A stretch of DNA of 64,000 nucleotides from Nocardia iowensis (GCF_019222765.1 NZ_CP078145.1:1612001-1676000); one strand, 5' to 3'; positions 15,644-25,689 are shown, counted from the first letter of the stretch. The notes: generated by a model not told the origin, from the sequence alone. Translations and numbers: made by a program.

Positions 15644-16405
15644 TCACCGCGTTATTCGCGATGGGTCTTTGAAATGCGGCCGCTCCGGCGGCTCGGCCCC
15701 GGTCATCGTCCGTATGGTCGCGCGGGCCAAGTCGATGATCTTCATATTGCGGCGCTGGGATGCCTTGCGCAGCAGGTCGAATGCGGCGTCGCGATCGCAG
15801 CGTTGCTGACCCATCAGAATGCCGAGTGCCTGATCGATCACCGTTCGCGAGGCCAGCGCGGCCCGCAATTGGTCGGTCAGGTCGGCTTGACGTGTCGCGG
15901 CGAACACGGCCGTCAGCAGGACGCCGGTGTGCTCGGCGGTCAGGTTGATCGCGCGTTGCGACCGTTCGTCGAATGCGTTGGGCATGCGCGCGTAGAGATT
16001 CAGTGCCCCGACCGGCTTCCCTTCGGCCAGCAGCGGCTGTGCGTAGATTGCGTGGATGCCGTGGGCGAGAACCCGCGCCGGATAGTCGCCCCAGCGTTGC
16101 TCGTGCGTCAGAGCAGGCACGGACACCGGCTGCGCGGTATCCATGGCCGTCAGGCACGGACCGTGCCGCTGGTCGTACTGGGCCTCATCGACCACGATGA
16201 CCTCGGTCCCGGTCGCCGCGACGGTGGCCGGCTCCCCGGCGAGCCGCATGGTGACGCCGACCATCGGCCGCCCGGGCAGCATCCGGGACACGATCTCGGT
16301 AAGGGCGTGCAGTGCGGCGCCGATGTCGTTGGTGGACAACAGCAATGCTGTCAGTTCGGCCATCCCGGTGGCCAGTTCGTCGCTCGTGCTCGTCTGTTCC
16401 GGCAT
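15644..16405 (-). CDS. GAF and ANTAR domain protein (RNA-binding antiterminator)
   Basis: A 253-residue protein with an N-terminal GAF sensor domain (about residues 15-165; 'GPCLTAMDTAQPVSVPAL' is typical) and a C-terminal ANTAR domain (about 175-235). The ANTAR part contains 'LASRTVIDQALGILMGQQRC' and 'AFDLLRKASQRRN'. ANTAR domains bind twin hexaloop RNA hairpins and prevent transcription termination. ATG 16405 is chosen because the open frame upstream shows no GAF-like sequence. Ligand and RNA targets are unknown, and I found no obvious target leader nearby. Confidence 0.87.
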   Translation of the reverse strand: MPEQTSTSDELATGMAELTALLLSTNDIGAALHALTEIVSRMLPGRPMVGVTMRLAGEPATVAATGTEVIVVDEAQYDQRHGPCLTAMDTAQPVSVPALTHEQRWGDYPARVLAHGIHAIYAQPLLAEGKPVGALNLYARMPNAFDERSQRAINLTAEHTGVLLTAVFAATRQADLTDQLRAALASRTVIDQALGILMGQQRCDRDAAFDLLRKASQRRNMKIIDLARATIRTMTGAEPPERPHFKDPSRITR

Positions 16406-16475
16406 CGCGGAACCACTTCCGTCGGCTATCTGCCGGATACCCGGAACAGCGGATCCGGAAACCGTCCCGGCCGCA

Positions 16476-17210
16476 TCAGATCCCGGCGACGCCGGCGAGT
16501 TGCCCGATGCCGTAGGTGACCGCCATGGCCAGGGCACCACCGACCACCACCCGCAGTACCGCGCGGCCGCGGGCGCTGCCGCCGAGCCGGGCACTGACCG
16601 AGCCGGTGACCGCGAGCGCGACGAGCACGGCGGCGAAGGTGACCGGGATGCGGGCCGGAACCGGCGGCAGCAGGATGGCCAGCAGCGGCAGCAACGCGCC
16701 GAGGGTGAACGACACCGCCGAGGAGAACGCCGCCTGCCACGGATTCGTCAATTCGTCCGGTTTCAGCCCGAGTTCGGCTTCGGCGTGTGCGGTGAACGCG
16801 TCGTGCGCGGTGAGCTCCTCGGCGACCTTGCGGGCCGTTGCCGCGGACAAGCCTTTGGATTGGTAGATGCCCGCCAGCTCGTTCAGCTCGTACTCCGGTT
16901 CCTCGCGCAGCTCCTTGCGCTCCTTGGCGAGCAGCGCCCGCTCGGAGTCGCGCTGGGTGCTGACCGACACGTATTCGCCGACCGCCATCGAGATCGCGCC
17001 CGCCGACAGCCCCGCGATGCCCGCGGTGAAGATGGCCCCGGTGCTAGTAGTCGCCGCGGCGACACCGACGACCAAACCGGCCGTGGACACGATGCCGTCG
17101 TTCGCGCCGAGCACCCCGGCGCGCAACCAGTTCAGCTTGGACGCCAGCCCTTCGGCGTGCGGCTCGTGCGGGTGCGCGCCCGCGGTGGGTTCGCTGGTCG
17201 TTTCGTCCAT
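16476..17210 (-). CDS. VIT1/CCC1 family Fe2+/Mn2+ transporter
   Basis: A 244-residue protein of normal VIT length. The His-rich N-terminus 'HPHEPHAEG' leads to 'LRAGVLGANDGIVSTAGLVV', the family's first helix with its metal-site Asp, then 'SMAVGEYVSVSTQRDSE'. A cytoplasmic Glu-rich helical domain ('EELTAHDAFTAHAEAELG') binds metal in homologues, and three C-terminal helices follow. It is predicted to move iron or manganese out of the cytoplasm in exchange for protons. Confidence 0.87.
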   Translation of the reverse strand: MDETTSEPTAGAHPHEPHAEGLASKLNWLRAGVLGANDGIVSTAGLVVGVAAATTSTGAIFTAGIAGLSAGAISMAVGEYVSVSTQRDSERALLAKERKELREEPEYELNELAGIYQSKGLSAATARKVAEELTAHDAFTAHAEAELGLKPDELTNPWQAAFSSAVSFTLGALLPLLAILLPPVPARIPVTFAAVLVALAVTGSVSARLGGSARGRAVLRVVVGGALAMAVTYGIGQLAGVAGI

Positions 17211-17252
17211 GAGGCGAAGACTAAGCGAAGTTCGTCCGCCTGACCGGTAGCC

Positions 17253-17924
17253 TCAGCAGCCCGGCGACAGCAACGCCCGCAGATATCCCGCCGACTGCCT
17301 GATGTACATCCAGGTCCAGAAGCGCGGTCCGGCGGCGCTCGGGCTGGCCACCATGGTCAGCTCGCCGTCGAAGCACTTCGACACGATGTAGCGTGCCCGC
17401 GACACGTGCGGTGTGTAGGTCACCACGATGATGTGCCGCCAGCCGAATCGCGCTGCCCGCCGCCCGATTTCCTGCGCCTCGCCCTCGGTCGTCCACGGAT
17501 CGGGGACGAAACAGCTGACGGTGAAGTCGAATCGGCCCGCGCAGTACTTGTCCATCTCATGGTCGTCGAGCCCGGTGGAGCGCGAAATCACTAGTGTCGG
17601 AGCGTATCCCCGGCGGGCCAGATCGAGCCCGAGGTCGAAGCGTTCGTAGGCGGTGCCGCCGAGCACCACTATCGCGTCCGCCCGGCGCAGCGGGTCGGTT
17701 TGCGGATAGACGTACACCGGCAGACCCGCGAGCCCGATCAACACGACTAGGGCGAGCAGGGCTCCGAAGAAAATTCCAGCTCGTCGCAGGCCGGGCACCA
17801 CGCCGACGATACCGAAGCCCCGGCGCGGGCCGAAGGCACGAAGCCCTTCCGCGGTCGGCCGCGCACGGACGGCTCCCGCGTCGTCCAGTGACGAGTTCGG
17901 CTGTGCTGTCGTAGAGCTCGTCAC
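17253..17924 (-). CDS. YdcF/SanA-like (DUF218) membrane-anchored protein
   Basis: A 223-residue protein with a cytoplasmic N-terminus of about 50 residues, one membrane helix (about 50-72) and an exported DUF218 domain. The domain carries 'ADAIVVLGGTAYERF' and 'TEGEAQEIGRRAARFGWRHI', with 'VVTYTPHVSRARYI' as the conserved core. SanA/ElyC members influence cell-envelope polysaccharide assembly and barrier function. The activity is unknown. It is divergent from the secreted peptidase gene behind it. Confidence 0.82.
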   Translation of the reverse strand: MTSSTTAQPNSSLDDAGAVRARPTAEGLRAFGPRRGFGIVGVVPGLRRAGIFFGALLALVVLIGLAGLPVYVYPQTDPLRRADAIVVLGGTAYERFDLGLDLARRGYAPTLVISRSTGLDDHEMDKYCAGRFDFTVSCFVPDPWTTEGEAQEIGRRAARFGWRHIIVVTYTPHVSRARYIVSKCFDGELTMVASPSAAGPRFWTWMYIRQSAGYLRALLSPGC

Positions 17925-18010
17925 CGCACATTGACGACGACCGGTCGGCCACAGCCAGTGTTAACTTTCATTTGGCAATACAGCCGTGCTGAGAAAGGCG
18001 GGGATCAGTG

Positions 18011-19450
18011 ATGCGGTGGTTCGGTGTGCTGCTCGCGGTGCTGGCGCTGCTGACCGGGTCCTGTGCGGGCGAACCGCCGCGGCGCACCGACCCGGCCTGG
18101 TCGCCGTGTGATGGCATCGCCGGTGACGGGCGGATATGGGAATGCGCGACCATCAGCGCACCTCGCGACCACCGCGATCCCGACGCGGGCACGATAGAAC
18201 TCGCGCTGATCCGCACCCGCAGCGCAGATCCGGCCAAGCGGCTCGGATCGCTGGTCTACAACCCTGGTGGGCCCGGCGGTTCCGGCCTGGAAACCGTGGT
18301 AGGGGCGGCATCTCGGTTCGCGGCCCTGCTCGACCGCTACGACCTGGTGTCCTGGGATCCCCGCGGCGTCGGCCGCAGCTCACCGGTGCGCTGCTCGGAT
18401 GGCGCACTGCCCGACCGTGTTCCGCGCACCGACGCCGAATGGGTGGCCGTCGACGCGAGCAGCAGGCGGTTCACCGATTCGTGTGCCGCGACATCTGCGG
18501 CGTTGCTGCCGCACATCGGGCTGTTCGATTCCGCGCGCGATATCGACCTCGTCCGCGCCGCGGTCGGCGACGACAAGCTCAACTACCTCGGCGTCTCCTA
18601 CGGTGGGCAACTCGGCGCCGCCTACGCGACGCTGTTTCCGCAGCGAGTCGGCCGCATGCTGCTCGACGCGCCGGGCACGCCGTTGCGTACGTTCCGGCAG
18701 AGCCTGCTCGATCAGTCCGCTGGCAGTGAGATCGCGTTGCGGCAGTTTCTCGATTTCTGTGTGGCCCAGGGAAATTGCCCGCTCGGCGGCACAGAACAGC
18801 AGGCACTGGATCGGGTGGACGAGATTCTCGCCCGAACCGAAGTGTCACCGTTGCCGACCGCTCGCGGCACTCCGCTCACCCGGTCGGTCGCGACGGCGGG
18901 ACTCGGCCTCGGGGTGGCGGCGCCGGAAGCCTGGCCGCACCTCATCACCGCGCTCGACCGCGCCTTCGCGGGCGACGGCACCGAACTCGTCGGCTACGCG
19001 GACCTGTTCGCGGGCCGCCGCCCCGACGGCTCGCAGTCGAACTTCGCTTCGATCAACACCGCCGCGAACTGTGCCGACTACCCAGATCACTACACGGTCG
19101 CCCAGATCCGCGGGTTCATGCCTGAGTTCGCCGGTGTCTCACCACGTTTCGGCGAACTCACCGGGCTGCGCCTTGCCGAGTGCACATACTGGCCGGTCCA
19201 CGGCGTCGGCCGGGCGCCGATCAGTGGCGCGGGCGCCGCGCCGATCGTGTTGATCGGCAACACCGGTGATCCGGAGGCGCCGATCGATTGGGTATCGGAA
19301 CTGGCGCGGGCGCTGGCCTCCGGTGTCCTGGTGACCTATCACGGCGTCGGTCACGGCGCGTACGGCGGCGGGAACGACTGCGTCGACCACCTGGTGAACG
19401 CCTACCTGCGCGACGGTGTCGTGCCGGAACGCGGAGCCGTCTGCCGGTAA
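18011..19450 (+). CDS. Secreted TAP-like alpha/beta hydrolase (tripeptidyl aminopeptidase family)
   Basis: A 479-residue exported alpha/beta hydrolase. A hydrophobic leader ends in 'LLTGSCAG', a weak lipobox, so it may be a lipoprotein. 'VYNPGGPGGSG' is the oxyanion-hole region, nucleophile Ser about 196 lies in GVSYGGQ, the acid is probably Asp in 'GNTGDPEAPIDW', and His is in 'VGHGAYGG'. The C-terminal TAP-like domain is complete. Homologues cleave short peptides or lipid/ester substrates in the envelope. ATG 18011 is one codon behind a GTG alternative. Confidence 0.87.
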   Translation: MRWFGVLLAVLALLTGSCAGEPPRRTDPAWSPCDGIAGDGRIWECATISAPRDHRDPDAGTIELALIRTRSADPAKRLGSLVYNPGGPGGSGLETVVGAASRFAALLDRYDLVSWDPRGVGRSSPVRCSDGALPDRVPRTDAEWVAVDASSRRFTDSCAATSAALLPHIGLFDSARDIDLVRAAVGDDKLNYLGVSYGGQLGAAYATLFPQRVGRMLLDAPGTPLRTFRQSLLDQSAGSEIALRQFLDFCVAQGNCPLGGTEQQALDRVDEILARTEVSPLPTARGTPLTRSVATAGLGLGVAAPEAWPHLITALDRAFAGDGTELVGYADLFAGRRPDGSQSNFASINTAANCADYPDHYTVAQIRGFMPEFAGVSPRFGELTGLRLAECTYWPVHGVGRAPISGAGAAPIVLIGNTGDPEAPIDWVSELARALASGVLVTYHGVGHGAYGGGNDCVDHLVNAYLRDGVVPERGAVCR

Positions 19451-19905
19451 GCCCGCTCGTCATTCGTTGAACGCGAAACCATCTGGGGGCGAGTCACTCC
19501 CACGCCATCAGCGCCGTTTTCCACCGCCGAAATACTGTGCGGTTCACCCCGATACCGATACGATCAGGCACACCAAGATTCGATCGGTACGGGGGGAGGT
19601 GTGGCGGACAGGAGATTCGAGCCCAGTGCGCCGACCCGTCTGCGCGTCCGTGCTGCGCTCCGCCTGGCGTCGGTCACGTTCGTCGGCGAGGGAGCGGGCA
19701 CGCTATGCGCCTCGCGCACCCCTCGAGCGCGAGTCGACGCGGTCCCGGCCCGCCGCCCGGTCTCGGTTCCGGGCGGTCGCAGGTCCGCACGGCTCATCTC
19801 CTGTCCACCACTGGCAATGGTGTTCTTCTCGACAAGGCAGCGTGCCAGCTGCGGTTCAGTGCCCGATAAATAACGAATCAACGTTCGTTATCGCGCGCCG
19901 GTGAG
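19451..19905. other. 455-bp gap between the peptidase and AfsR-like genes
   Basis: No gene is supported here. A 90-codon frame from GTG 19601 has a striking RBS-like run (GGGGGGAGG at 19591-19599), but its predicted protein is Arg/Pro/Ser-rich without fold-like hydrophobic pattern, so I do not call it. The region may carry the 3' ends of both flanking transcripts. Confidence 0.5.
19870..19891. terminator. AT-rich inverted repeat behind the AfsR-like gene
   Basis: ATAACGAA, six bases, TTCGTTAT: a perfect 8-bp inverted repeat starting 14 bases after the stop of the AfsR-like gene on the minus strand. It could be a weak terminator or a regulator site; the AT-rich arms make a binding site equally possible. 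Confidence 0.35.
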
Positions 19906-22833
19906 TTAGTCTTCGGCGGGGCCGAACAGCTGGTCGATGGTCGGTGGCGGCAATCCCGAGCGCTTGAAGATCTCGGCGGATTCGCCGAATTCCCGCTCGG
20001 CACGTTCCGGACTGCCCCGCGCCGCCAGCGCCGCGGCGTGCAACGCCATGGCGCGCGCCCGATCGATCGGGTCGGCGGCCTTGGTCAGCAACTGCAGTGC
20101 CTCGGCGGCATGCGTCTCCGCCTCGGCCACATTGCCCGCCTGCAGCTGAATCTGCGCCAGCCTGGTACGCGCCCAACCCTCCCACAACCGGACACCGTTG
20201 CGCTGCGCTAGCCGCACCGCCTCGATGCCGAGCTCGATCGCGCGCCGGTGTTCGCCGCGCATCGACAGGGTGGCCGCCAGCTCGTGCGTCGCCCAGCCGA
20301 GTGCGACGGGATTCGAGGACTCGCGAGCGAGCGCGATGGCCCGCTGCCCCATTTCCACCGCCTCGGTGTATTGCCCGGCCGCGCAGAAGGTTCGGGTGAC
20401 CAGTGCCAGGCACCACGCTTCCATGGAGCGGTCACCGAGGGTGCGGGTGAGTTGCGTCGCGTGCTCGAAATGCCGGCGCGAGGCGACCGCGTCGCCCATT
20501 CGCCGCGCCGCGACGCCGAGCAGCACCGACGCGAGCACCGACAGCCGCCGGTCGACATCGCTCGCCGGTGGCCCGGATACCGCGTGCAGATGCGGCAGAC
20601 TCGCCTCGACCTCGCCGAGCCCGACCTGCAGCAGGGCGCCGAGCGCCGTCCTGATGCGGCGCTCCGCGGCCAGGTTGTCTTCCGCGATCGCGGTGTCCAG
20701 CAACGACTCCAGGGCGCGGGACAGCTCACGTGCGCTCGTGCCCGCGTCCATCAACTCGGCCATCACCCAGGCGAGATCGGCCGCCACGTCGAGGGCGCGA
20801 CCGCCGATCCGCGCCGCCTGCTGATGCAACGCGATGACCACCGGGCGCTCGATGTCGTTCCACGCCTGCCCTTCCGAGCCGCCCGCGAACGCGCGGCCGG
20901 GGACGGTGGTCGGGACGAGCAGCCGCGTCGTATTGCTGTAGTCGATCGCGCTGAGCAGGTTCTTCGCGCCGGCCAGATAGAAGTCGAGTACCCGGACCAG
21001 CACGGCGGATTCGTCCTCGTCGGCGACGCTACGCGCGAAAAGCCGCAGTAGATCGTGGAATCGGTACCGGCCGGGTGTGGTGGTCTCCAGCAGGCTCAGG
21101 TCGACGAGGGATTCGCATACCCGCTCCGCGTCCGGCTCGGCGACGCCGAGGACCGCCGCGACACCGTCGAGCGGGAGATCGGGCACGTCCGCGAGCGCCA
21201 GCGTGCGAAATGCCCTGGCCTGCTCGTCGGTCAACTGCCCGTAGCCGAGCCGGAACGCCGCCTCCACTGCCAGCTCGCCCGTCTTAAGTACGTCCAGCCT
21301 GCTCTTCTCATCGGCCAGTCGTTCCGCGAACGAGGCGATCGTCCACCGCGGTCGCACCGCCAGCCGCGCACCGACGATGCGAACCGCCAGCGGCAGGTAA
21401 CCGCACAGCGCGACCACTTCCTGTGCCGATTCCGCCTCGGCGGCAACGCGTTCCGCACCGAGAATGCGAACGAGCAGTGCCGTCGCCTCGGCCGCTTCGA
21501 GCACGTCGAGCCGGGTGCGGGTCACCGCGGGCAGTTCGGTCAGCGCGGACCGGCTGGTGATCAGCACCGCCGACCCGGCGAGCAGCGGTTCGACCTGCGC
21601 GTAGTCGCGGGCATTGTCGAGCACCATGAGTATTCGCTTGCCGGACAATCGGGTTCGCAGCTCGGCCGCACGTTCGTCGACCGTGGACGGAATGTCGCCC
21701 TCGGCGACACCGAGCGCGCGCAGAAAGCCACCGAGCGCGGCGCCAGGGGGAGTGGGCACCGGGTCGACGCCGTGCAGATTCGCGTACAACTGCCCATCCG
21801 GGAACCGATCCCGCACCCGATGCGCGACGTGCAGGGCGAGGGTTGTCTTGCCGACGCCGCCCATGCCGCCGACCGCGGAGATCGCCACCGCACTGCCCGC
21901 ACCGGTCAGTTGTGCCGCCAACTCGTCGACCAGTCGCTCGCGGCCGGTGAAATCGGCGATGTCGGGCGGTAACTGGGCAGGCACCGGTTCGGCGCCGTGA
22001 TCGGTTTGCGCGGACGGTTCGATCGTCGAGCCGCGTCCGCGGTCAGTACGGAGCTCGGCCATCGAGCGGGGCTCGGCGATCTCGGGCATCGCGCCGCGCA
22101 GGATCCGTTCGTGCACCACCGTCAGCTCCGGGCCCGGCTCGACGCCGACCCCGTCCACCAATGCGCGGCGGGCCTGCGCGTAGGCGTCGAGGGCGTCCGA
22201 CTGGCGGCCGCAGTGATACAGCGCGGTCATCAACAGCGCCCGGAACCGTTCGCGCAGTGGATGTTCCTCGATCAGCGGGCCGAGCTCGGCGACCGCGTCG
22301 GAGCTGCGGCCGGTCTCGATGTCGAGGGCGAGCCGATCCTCCAGAATGGCCAGCCGCCACTGCTCCAGCCGTGATCGCTGCCGCTCCGCGAACGGGCCCG
22401 GCAGCCCGCTCAGCGCTGACCCTTGCCACTTGCCGAGCGCGGCAACCAGATTCGCCCGCGCGGCAGCGGGATCGCTGTCGCGAACCTGGCCTGCCGCGGC
22501 GACGAGTCGCTCCACCTGCGCCACGTCGGTCGCGCCGGGCGGTATCCGCAGCGCGTAACCGTCCCCGATCGACACCAGCACCGTCGACGGCCCACGCGTC
22601 GGCCGATCCGGTTCCAGCGTCCGGCGCAGCTGCGCGACATGGGTGCGCAGCGCGGCGATCGCGCGCGGCACCGGCCGCTCACCCCAGATGCCCTCGACCA
22701 ATTCGGCCGCCGTCACCGCGTTCCCGGCACGTAAGAGCAGGGCCGCCAACACGGCCCGACGCTGCGGCGGCCCCAGCTGGAGCGGCGCCTCCCCGCGCCA
22801 CCCCCTGACCTCCCCCAACACAACGAAGTGCAA
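19906..22833 (-). CDS. AfsR/SARP family regulator with NB-ARC and TPR domains
   Basis: About 975 residues. An OmpR-like winged HTH (about 1-95; 'LGPPQRRAVLAALLLRAG') is followed by a bacterial transcriptional activation domain (about 100-250), an NB-ARC ATPase with Walker A 'GMGGVGKTT' (near residue 325) and a C-terminal TPR array (about 650-960). This is the AfsR plan: nucleotide-controlled activation of secondary-metabolite or developmental genes. The start is uncertain. The TTG at 22833 is chosen because GGGAGG lies seven bases upstream and the domain begins right behind it; an open frame continues further up without family features. Targets are unknown. Confidence 0.87.
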   Translation of the reverse strand: MHFVVLGEVRGWRGEAPLQLGPPQRRAVLAALLLRAGNAVTAAELVEGIWGERPVPRAIAALRTHVAQLRRTLEPDRPTRGPSTVLVSIGDGYALRIPPGATDVAQVERLVAAAGQVRDSDPAAARANLVAALGKWQGSALSGLPGPFAERQRSRLEQWRLAILEDRLALDIETGRSSDAVAELGPLIEEHPLRERFRALLMTALYHCGRQSDALDAYAQARRALVDGVGVEPGPELTVVHERILRGAMPEIAEPRSMAELRTDRGRGSTIEPSAQTDHGAEPVPAQLPPDIADFTGRERLVDELAAQLTGAGSAVAISAVGGMGGVGKTTLALHVAHRVRDRFPDGQLYANLHGVDPVPTPPGAALGGFLRALGVAEGDIPSTVDERAAELRTRLSGKRILMVLDNARDYAQVEPLLAGSAVLITSRSALTELPAVTRTRLDVLEAAEATALLVRILGAERVAAEAESAQEVVALCGYLPLAVRIVGARLAVRPRWTIASFAERLADEKSRLDVLKTGELAVEAAFRLGYGQLTDEQARAFRTLALADVPDLPLDGVAAVLGVAEPDAERVCESLVDLSLLETTTPGRYRFHDLLRLFARSVADEDESAVLVRVLDFYLAGAKNLLSAIDYSNTTRLLVPTTVPGRAFAGGSEGQAWNDIERPVVIALHQQAARIGGRALDVAADLAWVMAELMDAGTSARELSRALESLLDTAIAEDNLAAERRIRTALGALLQVGLGEVEASLPHLHAVSGPPASDVDRRLSVLASVLLGVAARRMGDAVASRRHFEHATQLTRTLGDRSMEAWCLALVTRTFCAAGQYTEAVEMGQRAIALARESSNPVALGWATHELAATLSMRGEHRRAIELGIEAVRLAQRNGVRLWEGWARTRLAQIQLQAGNVAEAETHAAEALQLLTKAADPIDRARAMALHAAALAARGSPERAEREFGESAEIFKRSGLPPPTIDQLFGPAED

Positions 22834-22982
22834 CAACCGACCTCCCGAACGCTGGGAGTGTACGTGGCGTCCCGCCGTGTTGCCTCGTGCACCGGGTGAC
22901 CGAGACCAACCAGATATCTGCTGTGCTCTCGGGCGATGCCGCCACCATGTCCCCTTGATTATGAAAGCTGTGGACCTCGAGG

Positions 22983-23999
22983 TCACGCCTTGGCGGGCGC
23001 CCCGGCGCGGCGTATCGCGGTAGGTGTGGTGCCCCACCATCGTCGGGCGCAGCGGGTGAAGGTGGACTGCTCGGACAGGCCGATGAGGGATGCGACCTGG
23101 CTCATGGGCATGTCGGTGGTGGTGAGATAGCGGCGGGCTTCGTCGCGCCGGGCTTCGTCGAGAATCGTGGCGAACGAGGTGCCTTCCGCGGCGAGGCGGC
23201 GTTGCAGTGTACGTGGATGGACGGTCAGCAGCCTTGCGACGGCGCCGATTTCGGGCGGGATGGTGCCGAGCAGCTGTTGGACGGTGGCGCGCACCTCGGT
23301 CACCACCGAGGCGTCGGCGCCGCCCGCCTGCTCCGCCAGGAATGCCATCGCCAACCGGTGCAGGTTTTCGTCACCGCCGCTCAGCGGTCGGGTCGGCAGA
23401 TTGCGCGGCACACGCAAGGCAGCGTACGGCCGGTTTATCCGTATCGGTGCGCCGAAGAATTCCTCGTAGCGGGCGATCGGGGCCGCGGGGTGGTACGGCA
23501 ACTCGACCGAGAGCAGGCCATAGCTGTGGTCGACCAGACGCTGAATTGTGCGGTGCACGAACGCGAGTCCGAGATCCGTGCCTTGGATGGGCGTCGGGAA
23601 TCCCGGGGGCAGGCCATAACGTAGCGCGATCACGCCGCGATCGCCGTACGGGTCCGGCTCCGGGGTCAGCGTGAGGGCGCGGGCGTGCAGGAACAGGTAG
23701 CGCGCCGTGCATTCCAGCACGTGTGTCAGCGACGGCGAGTTCCGGATGGCCAGTGCCAGCGGGCCGAGCATGTCGAGGTCTTGTCGGCGGGAAATCCGCA
23801 AGCCGAGGTCCGGGCAGTCCAGCTGTTGTGCGGCCAACTCCAGCACGGCCGCCAGTGCGTGGTCGGGGATCAAGAGATCGTCGGTGTCGAGCGCGGCGAT
23901 CGGCAGCCCGCACGCGGTGGCGAACTGCTCGGCATTTGCGCCGAGCTCGGCCACCGTCGCGCGGAACCCGCGCAGTCCCGCGGAGCGGATCACCGACAT
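22983..23999 (-). CDS. AraC family transcriptional regulator
   Basis: A 338-residue regulator of the Arabinose_bd + HTH_18 type (OruR/ArgR-like). The N-terminal ligand domain (about residues 20-200) contains 'RISRRQDLDMLGPLALAIRN'. The C-terminal double HTH (about 250-332) contains 'RLLTVHPRTLQRRLAAEGTS' and 'MSQVASLIGLSEQSTFTRCA'. It is divergent from the Baeyer-Villiger monooxygenase gene with a 69-bp gap, an arrangement typical for an activator of that gene. Ligand unknown, perhaps the ketone substrate. Confidence 0.88.
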   Translation of the reverse strand: MSVIRSAGLRGFRATVAELGANAEQFATACGLPIAALDTDDLLIPDHALAAVLELAAQQLDCPDLGLRISRRQDLDMLGPLALAIRNSPSLTHVLECTARYLFLHARALTLTPEPDPYGDRGVIALRYGLPPGFPTPIQGTDLGLAFVHRTIQRLVDHSYGLLSVELPYHPAAPIARYEEFFGAPIRINRPYAALRVPRNLPTRPLSGGDENLHRLAMAFLAEQAGGADASVVTEVRATVQQLLGTIPPEIGAVARLLTVHPRTLQRRLAAEGTSFATILDEARRDEARRYLTTTDMPMSQVASLIGLSEQSTFTRCARRWWGTTPTAIRRAGAPAKA

Positions 24000-24068
24000 G
24001 TCGTCCAGAATCAAATAGTTGTCGCACAAAGTCAAGAGCGTGGCTCCATTCGGTCCCAGACTGGAACT

Positions 24069-25580
24069 ATGAACGAGACCGTCGTAGCCCCCGAACACCT
24101 CGACGTCGTGATCATTGGCGCCGGACTGTCCGGTATCGGTGCCGCCTACCGGTTGCAGACCGAGTGCCGCGGCAAGACCTACGCCATCGTCGAGGCCCGC
24201 GCCGCGATGGGTGGCACCTGGGATCTGTTCCGCTATCCCGGTATCCGCTCCGACTCCGACATGTTCACCCTCGGCTACCCGTTCAAGCCGTGGCGCGATG
24301 CCGAGTCGATCGCCGACGGGACGTCGATTCGCCGGTATATCAACGAAACCGCCGCCGAGTTCGGCATCGACCGGCACATCCGCTACTCGACCAAGGTGAT
24401 CGCCGCCGACTGGTCGAGCGAAACCGCCCGCTGGACACTGACTCTCGAAGAGCGCGACGCGGCGGGCAACGTCTCGCGGCGCGAGCTGACCTGTGGCTTC
24501 CTGTACGCGTGTGCGGGTTACTACGACTACGACCGCGGCTACACGCCCGAATTCCCCGGCCTTTCCTCGTTTTCCGGGCAGGTGGTGCACCCCCAGTTCT
24601 GGCCGGAGGATCTCGACTACACCGGTAAGCGGGTCATCGTGATCGGCAGCGGCGCCACCGCGGTCACCCTCGTGCCCGCGATGGCTAAGCAGGCCGAACG
24701 GGTGACCATGTTGCAGCGCAGCCCGACCTGGATCAGCGCGATTCCCGGTCGGGACAAGTACGCCGACAAGATCCGCGAGCTGCTGCCGCCGAACCTGGCG
24801 CACCGGCTGATTCGCACCAAGAACATCCTGTTCGCCATCGGCTTCTACCAGTACTGCCGTCGCCGCCCGGACTCCGCGCGCAAGCTGCTCACCGGCCTGA
24901 CCACCCGAATTCTCAAGGACGAGAAGGCCGTAGCCGAACACTTCACCCCCACCTACAATCCGTGGGACCAGCGCCTGTGCGCCGTCCCCAACGCGGACTT
25001 CTTCAAGGCCATGAAGAAGGACAAAGCCGAGGTCGTCACCGACCACATCGATACCTTTGTGCCGGAAGGTATTCGGCTGAAGTCGGGCCGAATCCTGCGG
25101 GCCGACATCGTCGTCACCGCCACCGGTCTGCAAATGCTGCCCCTCGGCGGCATCGCACCGCGCGTCGATGGCCAACCGGTCGTCCTATCCGATCAGTTCG
25201 TCTGGCAGGGCGCCATGATCACCGGCCTGCCCAACTTCGCCGTCTGCGTCGGCTACACCAACGCCTCCTGGACGCTGCGCGCCGACCTCAGCTCCCGCCT
25301 GGTCTGCAAGATCCTCAACCACATGGACCGACGCGGTTACGCCGCCGTTGTCCCGAAGCCGGACGGCAACCTCACCGAGCAACCACTCCTCGACCTCGCC
25401 TCCGGCTACATCCAGCGCTCGATCGCCGAGTTCCCCCGCCAGGGCGACCGCCACCCCTGGAAGGTCCGCCAGAACTACCTCCTCGACTCCGCCACCACCC
25501 TCCGCACCAACCTCACCAAAACCCTCACCGCCACCCCAAAATCCGCCCTACCCCAACCGACCCTCACCACCGCCCACTGA
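24069..25580 (+). CDS. Flavin-containing Baeyer-Villiger-type monooxygenase (EthA-like)
   Basis: A 503-residue FAD/NADPH monooxygenase. The first Rossmann motif is 'GAGLSGIGAAYRL', followed by 'GGTWDLFRYPGIRSDSDMF', which resembles EthA. The Baeyer-Villiger fingerprint F-x-G-x3-H-x3-W is present at about 168-178 (FSGQVVHPQFW), and the NADPH site at 'GSGATAVTLV'. Such enzymes insert oxygen next to ketones or oxidise sulfur; EthA activates ethionamide in mycobacteria. ATG 24069 gives the family N-terminus. Expression is probably governed by the divergent AraC regulator. Confidence 0.9.
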   Translation: MNETVVAPEHLDVVIIGAGLSGIGAAYRLQTECRGKTYAIVEARAAMGGTWDLFRYPGIRSDSDMFTLGYPFKPWRDAESIADGTSIRRYINETAAEFGIDRHIRYSTKVIAADWSSETARWTLTLEERDAAGNVSRRELTCGFLYACAGYYDYDRGYTPEFPGLSSFSGQVVHPQFWPEDLDYTGKRVIVIGSGATAVTLVPAMAKQAERVTMLQRSPTWISAIPGRDKYADKIRELLPPNLAHRLIRTKNILFAIGFYQYCRRRPDSARKLLTGLTTRILKDEKAVAEHFTPTYNPWDQRLCAVPNADFFKAMKKDKAEVVTDHIDTFVPEGIRLKSGRILRADIVVTATGLQMLPLGGIAPRVDGQPVVLSDQFVWQGAMITGLPNFAVCVGYTNASWTLRADLSSRLVCKILNHMDRRGYAAVVPKPDGNLTEQPLLDLASGYIQRSIAEFPRQGDRHPWKVRQNYLLDSATTLRTNLTKTLTATPKSALPQPTLTTAH

Positions 25581-25689
25581 CGCCGTGAATATTCGGTGTC
25601 CGTCGTAGCGGAGGTAGGGCACGATTCCAGGGGTCGGCCGATTGGCTTGTCGCCGTTGGGTGGTGACCTACTGGATGGGGTGGTCGGGA

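Noticed and set aside
19601..19873. A 90-codon ORF with a very strong RBS-like run (GGGGGGAGG) behind the TAP-like peptidase
   Set aside because: Composition is Arg/Ser/Pro-rich with no hydrophobic core or family signal; an RBS-like G-run alone is not enough.
22983..25175. A 730-codon minus frame that would extend the AraC regulator through the monooxygenase gene
   Set aside because: The extension is antisense to a well-supported Baeyer-Villiger monooxygenase; the AraC homology starts at 23999.
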